Assembly: GCA_963663495.1 (NCBI GenBank)
Contig: OY760427.1
Location: 2,046,001 to 2,110,000 of the forward strand
DNA length: 64,000 bases
Reading direction: 5' to 3'
From: G963663495 sp963663495
GTDB lineage: Bacteria; Bacteroidota; Rhodothermia; Rhodothermales; Bin80
The notes beneath the pieces were generated by a model that did not search any database, was not told the DNA's origin, and saw only the letters and a list, made by a program, of their open reading frames with translations. Positions 27,001 to 37,800 of the stretch are shown piece by piece. How positions within the stretch are numbered: the stretch's first letter is position 1; each line of letters opens with the position of its first letter. The position numbers and the translations under genes were made by a program.

Positions 27001-27509
27001 TGTAGTGAGGAGGATGCTTAATTGGTTGAGGCGCTGTGGTTGCAAGCGGTTTGGGGAAGACACAAATTCTGTTTCGGTAGGGTTACTGCTTCGGTACGCC
27101 AGGCCAACTGGCAAGGATATAGCGGGTGGAAGTCCCGTAATATGAAGCAAGAAGCAAGAACCTAGATCATATTTCCGCGAACAGTGCGTTCTCACTTGTG
27201 AGGGTGGACGTGAAGTGTCGGTAGCGGCGCATTTGGCCAGGGTCACTCAGCAACGAAAAGGTCGTCATTCGGGTCGCCGTGATTTCCGGTGCGGTCGAAG
27301 GCAATATGTCCGTGATCGTTATGATGAGACGGCGGGCAGGCCCGCGGTGTAGAAGACCCCATGGACGTATGTGTATACTATGCTTGAACTTGGTAGATCT
27401 CTTCGATGCCCGGCGCCAAGGATGGGGCCGGGCAAGCGTAGGCGAAGTGCTGATCGGAAGATGTACGTTGAAGAGAAGTCCGATGCGATGGTAGTAGCTG
27501 GTAAACAAT

Positions 27510-28967
27510 GGGAGTTATATGGCTGAGTGCCACGCGTTTTCGGAGGAATTACTTTTTGTGCTTTGGTGGTGCAGACAGGATGGCTTTCGCCAGTGTTTCA
27601 TAATCGGTTCCCGCTTTTCACGAAAAGCTGCAATTATTTCAAATAACTCAACACATGGGTACGCATGCTATATAATTACCATATATTAGGAAGTTATATA
27701 CCACAGTGCCATGCCCGAAACGGTTAGTGCATACCGTAATATCACATACAGGCTATTGCCCGGAAGTCGGAGTAACGCCAAGCAACTTGCTGGATTAGCG
27801 GGTGCGTGTAGGTTTGTGTGGAATGCCATCCTCGCAGAGCAGAGCGAGGCGTACAGGAAAGCGAAAGAGGCTGGAGAGAAGCCGCCCTCGGTAAGCTTCT
27901 TCTCGCTGGGGAAGCGGTTCACGGCGCTGCGCCGCACGGTCGAGTGGCTACCTGAATACTCCTTTGGTGTCGTTAGATACACATTGAAATATCAGGCGGA
28001 TGCATGGAGGCATTCTTCAAGGAGGGTAAGAGAAGACCGAGATTCCATTCCAGACGTGGTAGTACGCCTTCGTTCACGATCCCGGATGACGTAAGGGTTC
28101 GGAATGGCAAGCTGTATATCCCGAAAGTGGGATATATGGCGCTCCGCAGGCGGGGAGGCAACCCGTACCCTGATGGTATACCCGTCAAAGCCACGGTAAA
28201 GAAGAACGCCGGCAAAGGGTATGCTGTCATCTGTTACAAGATGGAGGCACCTGTAATAGAGTATACCGGCGGTGCTGTAGGCATTGACCGTAATTGCGGG
28301 CAGGTCGCTATGGTCTCCACAGAGGGCGATACAAGCATTATCAGACAACCGGATACCAAGCGTCTTGATGCCAAGTTGAAGCGGCATCAGCGAAGACTGG
28401 CGAGACAGAAGAAAGGCTCCAACCGTCGTAACAGGCGGAAGCATAGAATCGCCCGCATACAGTGCAAGCGTGCTAACGTCCCTCAAGAATGCGAACCACC
28501 AGGTAAGTCGCAGTATTGCCAAATGCTCCTCAACGGTGATACTGGAGGACCTAAGGATCAAAGCGATGACACGTTCAGCTAAGGGGACGATGGAGAGCTT
28601 TGGCACAAACGTCATACAGAAGTCTGGCCTCAACCGTGAGATACTGCGAACAGGTTGGGGCCAGCTGGATCAGATGCTGAGCTATAAGTGCCGCAAGGTG
28701 ATAAAGGTTACCGCTGCCTATACCAGTCAGCGGTGTTCTGTGTGTGGGCACACAGAAGCGAGTAACCGTAAGACGCAGAGCAAATTCACGTGTATGTCCT
28801 GTGGACATGCGGATCATGCAGACCTGAATGCGGCTGCAAACATATCTGGCCTCCGGGATTGGGGCTGCTGCGCGGCGAGGGGCGTTCGGGTTACCGACCC
28901 CTATGACCCGTGAAATTGATACTAGTGCCTCACTGTGTACAGTTGGTCACTCACGTATATAATTCCC
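27510..28967 (+). mobile_element. tnpB element copy C with inverted ends and 8-bp direct repeats
   Basis: Starts GGGAGTTATATGGCTGAGTG and ends ...CACTCACGTATATAATTCCC. Near-perfect direct repeats flank it: TAAACAAT (27502-27509) and TAAACAAA (28968-28975). It inserted into the group II intron relic. The internal terminal-like motif recurs just before the tnpB ATG (near 27690). Confidence 0.85.
27711..28913 (+). pseudogene. tnpB copy C, multiply frameshifted
   Basis: Begins MPETVSAYRNITYRLLPG. Unlike copies A, B and D it lacks the 17-bp duplication (reads VVRYTLKYQADAW straight through). It has lost one A at about 28006, gained a C near 28481 and a T near 28845, each shifting the frame. RuvC-I GIDRNCG, RuvC-II VILEDLRIK, the zinc ribbon and RuvC-III are all recognisable in separate frames. 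Non-functional. Confidence 0.85.
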
Positions 28968-29235
28968 TAAACAAAGCATGGTAGACCATGTGGAGGAGTT
29001 GGTCGAGCGAAGCGGCGCACCCGAGGGGAAAACGTAAATTCCGTCACGTCTTGGACGCAGATCCAGGTTCGTTTGTCACACGGGACTCATCGGCAGTGCT
29101 GGCCCGTTAACGTTATGCGCAGTGGTGCGACCAAAGGAAACAGACGGATGCGGTAGCGCGCATGTCCAGATCTGTGTGGGGGCCTCGGGAGACACAGGAG
29201 CTACCGCGAGGTAGGTGCTTGCAGCAGAGGATACT

Positions 29236-29661
29236 GCGCGGTCAGGGTTTAGTCTCCATTTTGGCCATGGCTACCCAACGTTGTTGCCGATTTGAGTATT
29301 CTCACCACTTTGCCACGGTACCAGGATGCTACTGGATCTAAAGCTATGGTTGAAGACACTCTTATTGCTGCGGGAGGGGACGGGGGAGGCGCTTTTAGCG
29401 ATAGGCGCAATCAGCTCTCAGGTACCTGGTCTATTTATGCACGCTTCCTCTGACAAAAGGAGGCATCGCTGCCGGGTGTTTTGACTGTATAACTTGTTTC
29501 TGTTGCACTGAGGATTAGGTGGACCAGCTGAGGCAAATTGATTCAAGTCTTGCGGAATCAATCCGGAGCGTTGCTGACCGGCGGCATTCTGCCACTGAAC
29601 GTACGCCGAAGAGCTTGATAATACCTTGCCTGTGCAGAAGATATCCTGATCATAAAACATC
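29236..29661. other. No recognisable gene
   Basis: Follows the intron relic. Short ORFs on both strands have no domain I recognise. It may contain the promoter of the 29662/29922 pair. Confidence 0.3.
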
Positions 29662-29925
29662 TTGGAGGTATTGACTCAGTCCCCGAAAATCGTTACCATT
29701 TGCGTCATGCTCGTACGCATTGCCGTTACGCCGGTCATCCTCCGTAAGTCCATGCAGATTACCCGGGCGATATGCACCGGGAAGGATGTTCGCACAATTG
29801 CGGCGCCTGATGTCGGCGTTGCGATGAACGGCGACGAGCTCAGGCGGCCGAGTAGTCTGGCCGATTACATCAAGACTATATTAAGTTTGCCGGCCTACCA
29901 CATTCAATTGCCGAGAGGTGTATGA
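29662..29925 (+). CDS. Hypothetical protein, 87 aa, upstream of ACP-like gene
   Basis: Not recognised. Ile/Val/Met-rich N-terminal half, then DELRRPSSLADYI. Its stop overlaps the next start by four bases (ATGA at 29922-29925), which suggests translational coupling and is the main reason to list it. It could be a fragment of a larger gene lost to the transposon activity upstream. Confidence 0.35.
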   Translation: MEVLTQSPKIVTICVMLVRIAVTPVILRKSMQITRAICTGKDVRTIAAPDVGVAMNGDELRRPSSLADYIKTILSLPAYHIQLPRGV

Positions 29926-30197
29926 TTATGACTAAAAAAGAACGCGTCCTCAAGCTCCTCCTTGACCAAAGGAAACCAGACGCAGTGATAGATGAGGAGA
30001 GGCTCAAAGTCCTCCTCAACCCGGATAATCCCACGGCAGAAGTGGATTGGGATCAAGTTCAGAACGCTCTGGGTTTTTCTTCACTGCAAAACCTTGCATT
30101 CCTTAACAGCGTTAACGCAGAGTTTGGTACGAAACTCACTGCGGATAGCTTTATGAAAATGAACACGGCGGGTGAGTTTCTGGCTATGCTTGAGTAG
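29922..30197 (+). CDS. Small acyl-carrier-protein-like protein
   Basis: 91 aa, or 89 from the second ATG. The C-terminal two thirds align by eye with acyl carrier proteins: ALGFSSLQNLAFLNSV matches the helix II start with Ser where the phosphopantetheine Ser sits (GxDSL in canonical ACPs, GFSSL here), followed by NAEFGTKL and a final TAGEFLAMLE helix. The Asp before the Ser is replaced by Ser, so recognition by a PPTase is uncertain. If real, it could be a free-standing carrier or docking partner for the PKS, whose terminal KS-AT has no ACP. It is alone apart from the overlapping upstream ORF. An alternative is a DNA-binding or regulatory four-helix protein. Confidence 0.5.
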   Translation: MIMTKKERVLKLLLDQRKPDAVIDEERLKVLLNPDNPTAEVDWDQVQNALGFSSLQNLAFLNSVNAEFGTKLTADSFMKMNTAGEFLAMLE

Positions 30198-30769
30198 CTT
30201 GAGCGTAAGTTGGTCGTGCATGCCTAGGTTGTCCGGCTACGGTATACCTACGTTCCGTCCGGTTGGCTGATGTATTGCGGCGGTGAGCGGTGGGGCGTGA
30301 CCGGGCCTTGCCACCTGCAAGCCGGCTTTGAACACGGTGCGGCCTGATCGGACACAGTTGTAGAAGGCAGCACGGTTTGAAGGTGTATGTAGCCTTTCTT
30401 CCAAGGGTAGAGCTAGGCTTCCCGTGGTTACCATGTATCGGATTCAGATATGCCGTCAGTTGGTGCGGATGCGCGAAGCGACGGATATTTCCCGATTCGT
30501 ACTCAAGGTTACGGCTGTCGCTAGACCCATGCCGCGGAAAGCCATCAGCACCTTGATGGCATCTATGTAGTGGTCCCTGTCTGCCTCTTAGCTCTGCACT
30601 TCCTGTTCTAGATACACCAACTTGTGCAGATACATCTGCAGCGCGACCAGAGCAGCGCTATCTGCAAGGTGCCTACCCATTTGCCGAGGGCCGTTGTCCA
30701 ATTTGATCTGCCCGTTTAACGAACACCCCGGGACTGAATAAGGGACAGGATACGCTCTGATTGTTGTCT
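30198..30769. other. No intact gene; possible relic on minus strand
   Basis: A short minus-strand frame near 30590-30715 (NGPRQMGRHLADSALVALQM) looks like the end of a protein, but I cannot name it. The 8 bases 30770-30777 are the target duplication of the next element. Confidence 0.3.
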
Positions 30770-30777
30770 ATTTCGAT

Positions 30778-32248
30778 GGGAATTATATACGTGAGTGACC
30801 AACTGTACACAGTGAGGCACTAGTATCAATTTCACGGGTCATAGGGGTCGGTAACCCGAACGCCCCTCGCCGTGCAGCAGCCCCAATCCCGGAGGCCAGT
30901 ATGTTTGCAGCCGCATTCAGGTCTGCATGATCCGCATGTCCACAGGACATACACGTGAATGTGCTCTGCGTCTTACGGTTACTCGCTTCTGTGTGCCCAC
31001 ACACAGAACACCGCTGACTGCTATAGGCAGCGGTAACCTTTATCACCTTGCGGCACTTATAGCCCAGCATCTGATCCAGCTGGCCCCAACCTGTTCGCAG
31101 TATTCCACGGTTGAGGCCAGACTTCTGTCTGACGTTTGTGCCAAAGCTCTCCATCGTCTCCTTTGCTGAACGTATCATCGCTTTGATCTTCAGGTCCTCC
31201 AGTATCACCGTTGAGGAGCAATTGGCAATACTGCGACTTACCTGGTGGTTCGCATTCTTGAGGACGTTAGCACGCTTGCGCTGTATGCGGGCGATTCTAT
31301 GCTTCCGCCTGTTACGACGGTTGGAGCCTTTCTTCTGTCTCGCCAATCTTCGCTGATGCCGCTTCAACGTGGCATCAGGACGCTTGGTATCCGGTTGTCT
31401 GATAATGCTTGTATCGCCCTCTGTGGAGACCGTAGCGACCTGCCCGCAATTACAATGCCTACAGCACCGCCGGTATCCTCTATTACAGGTGCCTCCATCT
31501 TGTAGCACATGACAGCATACCCTTTGCCGGCGTTCTTCTTTACCGTGGCTTTGACGGGTATACCATCAGGGTACGGGTTGCCTCCCCGCCTGCGGAGCGC
31601 CATATATCCCACTTTCGGGATATACAGCTTGCCATCCCGAACCCTTACGTTATCCGGGATCGTGAACGAAGGCGTACTACCACGTCTGGAATGGAATCTC
31701 GGTCTTCTCTTACCCTCGTTGAAGAATGCCTTCCATGCATCCGCTTGATATTTCAATGTATATCTAACGACAATGTGTATCTAACGACACCAAAGGAGTA
31801 TTCAGGTAGCCACTCGACCGTGCGGCGCAGCGCCGTGAACCGCTTCCCCAGCGAGAAGAAGCGTACCGAGGGCGGCTTCTCTCCAGCCTCTTTCGCCTTC
31901 TTGTACGCCTCGCTCTGCTCTGCGAGGATGGCATTCCACACAAACCTACACGCACCCGCTAATCCAGCAAGGTGCTTGGCGTTACTCCGACTTCCGGGCA
32001 ACAGCCTGTATGTGATATTGCGGTATGCACTAACCGTTTCGGGCATGGCACTGTGGTATATAACTTCCTAATATATGGAAAGTGCATAGCATGAATACCC
32101 ACGTGTTGAGTTATTTGAAATAATTGCAGTGTTTTCGTGAAAAGCGGGAGCCGATTATGAACAACTGGCGAAAGCCATCCTGTCTGCACCACCAAAGCAC
32201 AAAAAGTAACTCCTGCGAAAACGCGTGGCACTCAGCCATATAACTCCC
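30778..32248 (-). mobile_element. tnpB element copy D with perfect 8-bp target duplication
   Basis: Plus-strand ends are GGGAATTATATACGTGAGTG (30778) and ...CCATATAACTCCC (32248), an imperfect inverted repeat. ATTTCGAT is duplicated exactly at 30770-30777 and 32249-32256. Same layout as B and C, opposite orientation. Confidence 0.88.
30783..32046 (-). pseudogene. tnpB copy D, frameshifted, RuvC-I Asp lost
   Basis: First ORF from 32046 (MPETVSAYRNITYRLLPG) ends at the 17-bp duplication. The second frame starts at the overlapping TTG near 31756 and shifts again where ACCG is missing from GGCATTGACCGTAATT, near 31455, deleting the RuvC-I Asp. The rest (RuvC-II VILEDLKIK, zinc ribbon, RuvC-III) is in a third frame to 30783. 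Non-functional. Confidence 0.85.
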
Positions 32249-32269
32249 ATTTCGATCCTCCCGACTTTC

Positions 32270-32440
32270 CGGTAACGAACCGGCTGCTCCTACCGGTTGA
32301 GCGTGTAACAGACAGCCTTATCCCGCACTCGACCGGTACCCACGAACCTCTTCATGCCATGGCTTCAACTTTTCCAGTACCGGTCGTGCGTCCTCCTGCC
32401 GTACCTGCTCACGGAGCCGGACTGGCACCATGCCCCCGGA
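32270..32440 (-). pseudogene. Diverged IS66 transposase fragment
   Basis: About 170 bases resemble the IS66 tnpC around 17690-17820 (CCATGGCTTCAACTT...CCAGTACCGG...), with many substitutions. Older than the other IS66 copies; the frame is broken. Confidence 0.6.
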
Positions 32441-32444
32441 CCTG

Positions 32445-33018
32445 CAGTCCTCAACAAATCCGTCTGGTGCAGCTTCTGCACACCTCCACACGTGTACAGC
32501 GCCTGCTGCAGACCCTCTGAAAGCGCCTCAAAGCTCTCATGGGTAAACCATGCCCGTCTCCCAGTTCGAAAACGAAAGCACAAAGTGGTATAACAAATGC
32601 GGAAACGAATCACCACGAATCGTCACCCCACCTGGTTCGCACTCGAAAAGTTTGACTGGGAATGCCCGGCTTGTACTCCTGCGCAAAGCATGCCTCTTTC
32701 GCAGGACCTTTCGTGGCTCTCCACTGCTTCACCCTACGCTGCATTGTACGCAGCCGGCCCGGCTTGAACTGTGCCGGGATACCGACGCCGCCACTCGTTA
32801 AAGGTCGTTGTAGCCTGCATGCCGGGATTAAGCTCCAACATACTCTCAATATTTTTCCACACATCCGCCAACGGATCCTCGCCCGTACGCCATGTAGGCG
32901 GCTTCCTCGTCTCGCTCGGCAACTTGCCCAGTCGAAGATACTTACGCGCCGGACTCATGCCAGCCTTCGTCGTTGCCACCACTATGGACTTTCCTTCCTT
33001 CAATACAAACCTGCACAA
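32445..33018 (-). pseudogene. IS21-family IstA-like transposase remnant
   Basis: Three frames together give, from right to left: TTKAGMSPARKYLRLGKLPSE, PPTWRTGEDPLADVW, LELNPGM, then GRLRTMQRRVKQWRATKGP, and finally AWFTHESFEALSEGLQQALYTCGGVQKLHQTD. This is the usual order in IS21-type IstA (helix-turn-helix region followed by the start of the DDE integrase core). At least two frameshifts and loss of both ends make it a relic. No IstB is present. Confidence 0.7.
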
Positions 33019-33252
33019 GAGCAGGACCGGCTACTGCGTTACCATCGCAATTGTGCCTAAACTAAACAAGCCGCCGGTTCGTGCACAAAACGATCTCAGG
33101 TGCCGACAAATATACTTGTCGCCCCGAATAGTCCTAAATGTCGTCAATCACTCCATGGACCGGACGCCCGATGATGAGGATGAAGGGCCGATTGATGTCC
33201 GGTCGCAGGTACCCTTCGGAGCTCATGCTTGACCGATATCAGGAGCCTATGT

Positions 33253-34587
33253 TCAGGAAGCAAGGTGTTGTATGGCCGCAGACGGTTCCGATAAGTGCTT
33301 TGGAGTGCTCGCAGTACGTTCTACAGGATCCAGATGGCCAGCCTTTCCGCTAACGCCATACTGCTCAAGGCGCTGCGCCTGTACCAACAGGCGTTTATCA
33401 AACGATGCTACTGACCTGTTGTAGTGCGTGACTGCCTTGTTCAGGCTGGAGCCTACCTGTCCAAGGTGTTCGGCGAATGTGCCTAGGCGTTTGTACAGCT
33501 CAGTTGCAGCATCTGCGATCTCTTGTGCATTTTTCTGGATGGATTCTTGCTGCCACGCCATTGCTACGGTACGCAGGAAAGCTATGAGAAGCCCTGGCGT
33601 GGCAATTAACACCTTGTGGCGTTGCATGGCATCCTGCCAGATCTCCGGAATCGCTTCCATAGCAGCATCCAGCATGGGGTCCGTCGGTACATACATGATG
33701 ACGAATTCAGGTGAGCCTTCGGTCCACCGGGAATAATTTCTGGTTCCAAGGTCCTTCGCGTGGCTGTTTAGTGCGGCAGCGTGCTGCCTGAGGAGGTGCA
33801 AGCGCTCCTCCTTATCTTTGCTTTTCACTGCTTTGTTGTACATATCATGTGGTGTCTTGGCATCAATGACCACCTTGATACCGCCTGGGATTCTCACCAC
33901 CACATCGGGCCGCAGGCTGGTACCATCGGCCTTCAGGGAGGGCTGAGAGACGTAGTCAACATGTTTTTGCATGCCGGACACCTCCAGCATGTTCTGCAGG
34001 CTCTGCTCGCCCCACTGACCGCGCAGTTGTGGGTTGTGGAGGACATCACGCAGCAGTGTTGTTTCAGAAATCATTCTTTCAACTTGGTCGTGCATACGCG
34101 CTGAAGCGGTTGAGCGCTCCTTGTCGGACTGATCCACATGATTGCGGAGAGCTTCCAGACCTTCCTTGATCGGTTGTGTCAGACCAGCAATGGCGGCCTC
34201 CCGTGCCTGGAATTCGGTACTGGCGTGCTCACGCTGTTGTTTGAACTGATCGGCCGCCTGCTGGCGGAACTCGGCGGTAGTAGCCTTGAGGACACCGGAG
34301 GCAAGGTTCTTGAACTGCGATTCAAGGCGTTCGCGATGTTCTACGTCTGCACGTTCTCTTTCCTTCAGGATGCTTTCATAGCGACTTACCTCGGCTTCCG
34401 CGGAGGAAAGCCGCTCCCGGAGCTGTTGCGCAGATTGTGTGGCATTGTTAAGGTTCGCCTTGGTAGCTTCGTGTTGCCGTGCTCGCTCCTCAAGCTGTGT
34501 TTCTAGCTTGACGTGTCGCGAACGGGCTAAGGAAAACCCTATGGCAACGGCGAAAGCAAGCCCTATTGCTACCAGTGCGTATTCCAT
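33253..34587 (-). CDS. rmuC: DNA recombination protein RmuC
   Basis: 444 aa from the ATG at 34587 (MEYALVAIGLAFAVAIG, an N-terminal membrane anchor). The frame is open to 34677, but the extra 30 residues are not family-like. A long coiled coil (about 25-120) is followed by the RmuC nuclease-fold domain with RGQWGEQSLQNMLE, RPDVVVRIPGGIKVVIDAKTP and PEFVIMYVPTDPML. RmuC proteins limit inversions at short inverted repeats; the DAKTP segment belongs to the PD-(D/E)XK-like core. 237 bp separate it from the glycan cluster upstream on the same strand, so it probably has its own promoter. Its presence beside a repeat-rich region is probably coincidental. Confidence 0.9.
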   Translation of the reverse strand: MEYALVAIGLAFAVAIGFSLARSRHVKLETQLEERARQHEATKANLNNATQSAQQLRERLSSAEAEVSRYESILKERERADVEHRERLESQFKNLASGVLKATTAEFRQQAADQFKQQREHASTEFQAREAAIAGLTQPIKEGLEALRNHVDQSDKERSTASARMHDQVERMISETTLLRDVLHNPQLRGQWGEQSLQNMLEVSGMQKHVDYVSQPSLKADGTSLRPDVVVRIPGGIKVVIDAKTPHDMYNKAVKSKDKEERLHLLRQHAAALNSHAKDLGTRNYSRWTEGSPEFVIMYVPTDPMLDAAMEAIPEIWQDAMQRHKVLIATPGLLIAFLRTVAMAWQQESIQKNAQEIADAATELYKRLGTFAEHLGQVGSSLNKAVTHYNRSVASFDKRLLVQAQRLEQYGVSGKAGHLDPVERTASTPKHLSEPSAAIQHLAS

Positions 34588-34824
34588 TATTCCAAATGTT
34601 GGTCGTAGTGCGGCTTGGATGGAACGGTTGTCGGATCCGGTGCCATTTCGTCCGTCTGGTCTGCATTCCGCAGCCAAAGATAGCGAATCGGGCTTCGATG
34701 CCTACATTAAGACAATGCATTGAATTGCGATCAAGCAGAAACCAGAACGTTACTGCCAGCTGAATCTACGCGATTGATTCTGCAGTGCGTGTTTTCGATC
34801 ACCCCTCGCCGGGTGGCTACCTTG

Positions 34825-37800
34825 CTATGCGGCAGGCCGGATCGCTACATCAACACGGGTGATCCTCCCCGTCCGATTGAAGAGGTCTGAGCAGGACGCT
34901 GCGTCAAGCTCCATGCCCTGCATTCGCCGACTACCGTCCGAGCTGATAACTTGGACGTATTCATCAGCTTGGTTGTGGTAAACGATGGGCACCTGGCAAT
35001 ATGTGAAGGCAAGTTCTCCTGCGTGGAGTGTGATGGTGTGGCTATTCCCATGCACATTGATGTATGTGTACTGCGCGCGGCAGTCCAGGAACTCGTCGTG
35101 TCGCAATAGTGCACCCGTGAAGCTCACGGTGCCAGACCTAATCACGACACCCAGCTCACCCCAGCGGGAAAGGATGTCCTCCTTAACCTGCCCCGTCAGC
35201 CCGGGCTGCTGTGCGCCGGTGTGCCCTGGCGTGTGAGAATACGGCTCAGTACATACAGCGCCGTATTCCGCAACAGACTTGTCTTGGCCAATACCCGACC
35301 GAACTTCGTAATACAATGTGGCCAGCCGCTGTATAGTACGGGCGGAAGCATCTTCAGCCACGGCGCGATGAAACGACTCGTTTAAAGCAAGCAGAAGCTT
35401 CGACACCATGTGCCAATAAATACAGCCTAGACCCTCGTACTTGAAAAAACTTCCAGATCTGCCGGTAAACGTGGAATGATTAAAGACCTGCTCATAGGCT
35501 TCAAGAACATACGCCGCCTCCTCGGAGGACACATGCAGTCGGCCATTTGTGGCGAGTGCATCCAAGGCCTCTTGGACATCCGCCGCATTACGGAAGTCGG
35601 GATTGAAGTAATAGCGTCCGTCGCGCCTGCGACCCACTAGTTGCGATGCGCCTGAGTCCAGCATGCTCCGCAGTAGCAGAGAACTTGCAATGATTTCTTC
35701 TGGAACGACATTCCTTTGCACAAACCTGGGAAGCGTGCGATCTGGATAAAGCAGGTAACTGTGCTGGTCTTGACGGTACAAAGTGCTTGACCGCAAAGCG
35801 GTTGCAAGTGCAACCGCTTCTTCCGCCGTAAGGACGCCGCTGCTTAGCACAGCGACCTGGCCCTCCAACATCGGCTGCAGCGTGCGGATGGCGGCCCTAT
35901 TCCCAGGCCGATAATCAAGCACACTGTACGCGTGGTATAACCCGTCAGGCCGGCGTGCCTGCCCGATGGCATGCGCAGTGAAGGCGAGTGTGTGGCAACA
36001 CAATGCCTGCACGGTGTTGCCATCAACGCTGGTTCGGCTCCCGATAAACTTCGGGCCATAGACTTGGCGACGGTATGCGTCGCCTGCTAGCCCAAGACGC
36101 TCCATCAGGATCTGCCGTCTGCAAGGTTCCGCGGCACTTTCAGGATCCGTGTCCGAAAGTGCCAGCAGCGTTGCGTCCAAATAGGACGCCGTAGCTTCGG
36201 ATAGTTCAAAACTGCTGGAGCTAGGGAGGGCCGCAACGAATGCTGTAAACCGGTGCAGGAAGCACAACGTTACTGTTGATACTCCGCGACCGGCGAGCGC
36301 ATTATTGGCATCGTTCCACTCCGGTCTCTGGGTATTCATCCAGATCCCCACCCCGGGAACCAAGTTTGTCAGACGTACAAGGAGGACCAGTAGCAACTTT
36401 TCAGCCAGCGTAACCAGCGCAATTTCCCCATCGTCATCCTGAACCAGCTTGCCATCCCAGCCGATGCGCTGTACACGGTCCCGGATGGTACGGTCAAGCA
36501 CTGAATCGAAGTCAATAGAGTGGTGCGGATCCCTAACAATGTCGTCAAACGACCGGATACGGTACGGCACATTCGCGAATGCGAAGCAACGCTCGTGAAG
36601 CAGTGCCAGAAGGGTGTCCTCGTCGTGGGACCGCGCCAGTTCCAACAACTTGATGAGATATGCTGCCTGGTGGTCACCCCAGTAGCCGATGTGTGCCCAG
36701 GGGTCTGATGGGTCCGGGACTTCCCATTCGACACCCTGATGCGTGATGCGGTAGGGATTGTATCCATCAGGCGTTGATGCGCTGACAAAGGTGGCAATCA
36801 TTCCGGGCAGATACTGCGGGCAGGATCGTGCCAGCGCCTCCCAGTTCTGAAATATATCCCGCCAGTTGCCTTCAAAGCTCATGCCGGATTTTCTAATGCT
36901 GAACCGGTTCCACGGCCTGCTGGGATCCCCGTGACGGCGACTGAAAGAAAGGGGGAGGTACTCAAGAACTATGCGGCGCATGTGCGCTCCCCAGTCTGCT
37001 GCACACAGCGCCTGATACGTCAGTGTCTCAGGCAGCGCGTCAATTGCGACGCTTTCACGCTCAAATAGTAGTGCGTTGCGCTTCTGAACATAGGTTCGAA
37101 AACTTTGCTTCCGCACAGTGTATTGATCGCGAAAGAGCCCACCACGCATCACGTTAAACAGCGTGTTGGAAGCGTGGCGGGCATCGTTCGTGCGGTCGTT
37201 GGTGCGCTGAAAACCATCCGAAGATGCTATCAGGCGCTGCAATGCATCATCCGCATCAGCAATATCTTTCGTGAGGGATGCTACCAAGGCCGCTCTATTC
37301 CGTAGCATATTCCGCGTGTGAGCGACTTCGGCGGGCCCTTGGAGCACATCCGCTGCCATCAACCAGTTCCTGCTTTCGCCGGGTTGAAGATCCAGTCGGG
37401 CATTCATGAAGTATGCGCCCCTCTCAGCTCGTACTTCATGTTCTGGTCGCAGCGGCTGCCCCCGCCGGAACGAGGAGAGCTGCCGCGAAGAGAGGAGCAG
37501 GCAGTCTGTGTCAAGACCGGTACCCCAGACTGTGGTCGCTCGGAGAGCCTCGCTAGGCTCGGGTCGATCTACAATCAGAGAGCTCAATGAATAGATGCCC
37601 AGCGTGCCCTCAAGCTCGGCCATCTTGTATGCGTCCACCAGCGTGCTCCTGCGAACTGTAAGGAGTTCGCTTACACCGGAGGGCAACACGTTCTGAATGC
37701 CGTCCAGTACTTCTAGCGAAAGCGGACGGTCGGAGGAGTTGGTAATGGTGCAGCGACGAACAAAACCATGAGCATCCGAAGCAGCCCAGCTGTACCGGAA

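Larger units (their letters stand above)
27040..29235 (+). mobile_element. Degraded group II intron, interrupted by tnpB copy C
   Basis: Left part: GCGGGTGGAAGTCCCG (about 27123), typical of a domain I stem, then a short reading frame from an ATG near 27464. Removing tnpB copy C and one direct repeat, this frame continues as VEEKSDAMVVAGKQSM, then VDHVEELVERSGAPEGKT and a stop at about 29037, which resembles the N-terminus of intron reverse transcriptases. Right part: GGATGCGGTAGCG...CATGTCC...ATCTGTGTGGGGGCC...CTACCGCGAG (about 29136-29213), like the post-ORF domain IV-VI boundary of such introns. The RT core is missing, so it is a deletion relic. Recognition is by pattern memory only. Confidence 0.42.

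Noticed and set aside
26882..27145. 87-aa ORF with a hydrophobic segment
   Set aside because: No family resemblance and it overlaps the group II intron-like region.
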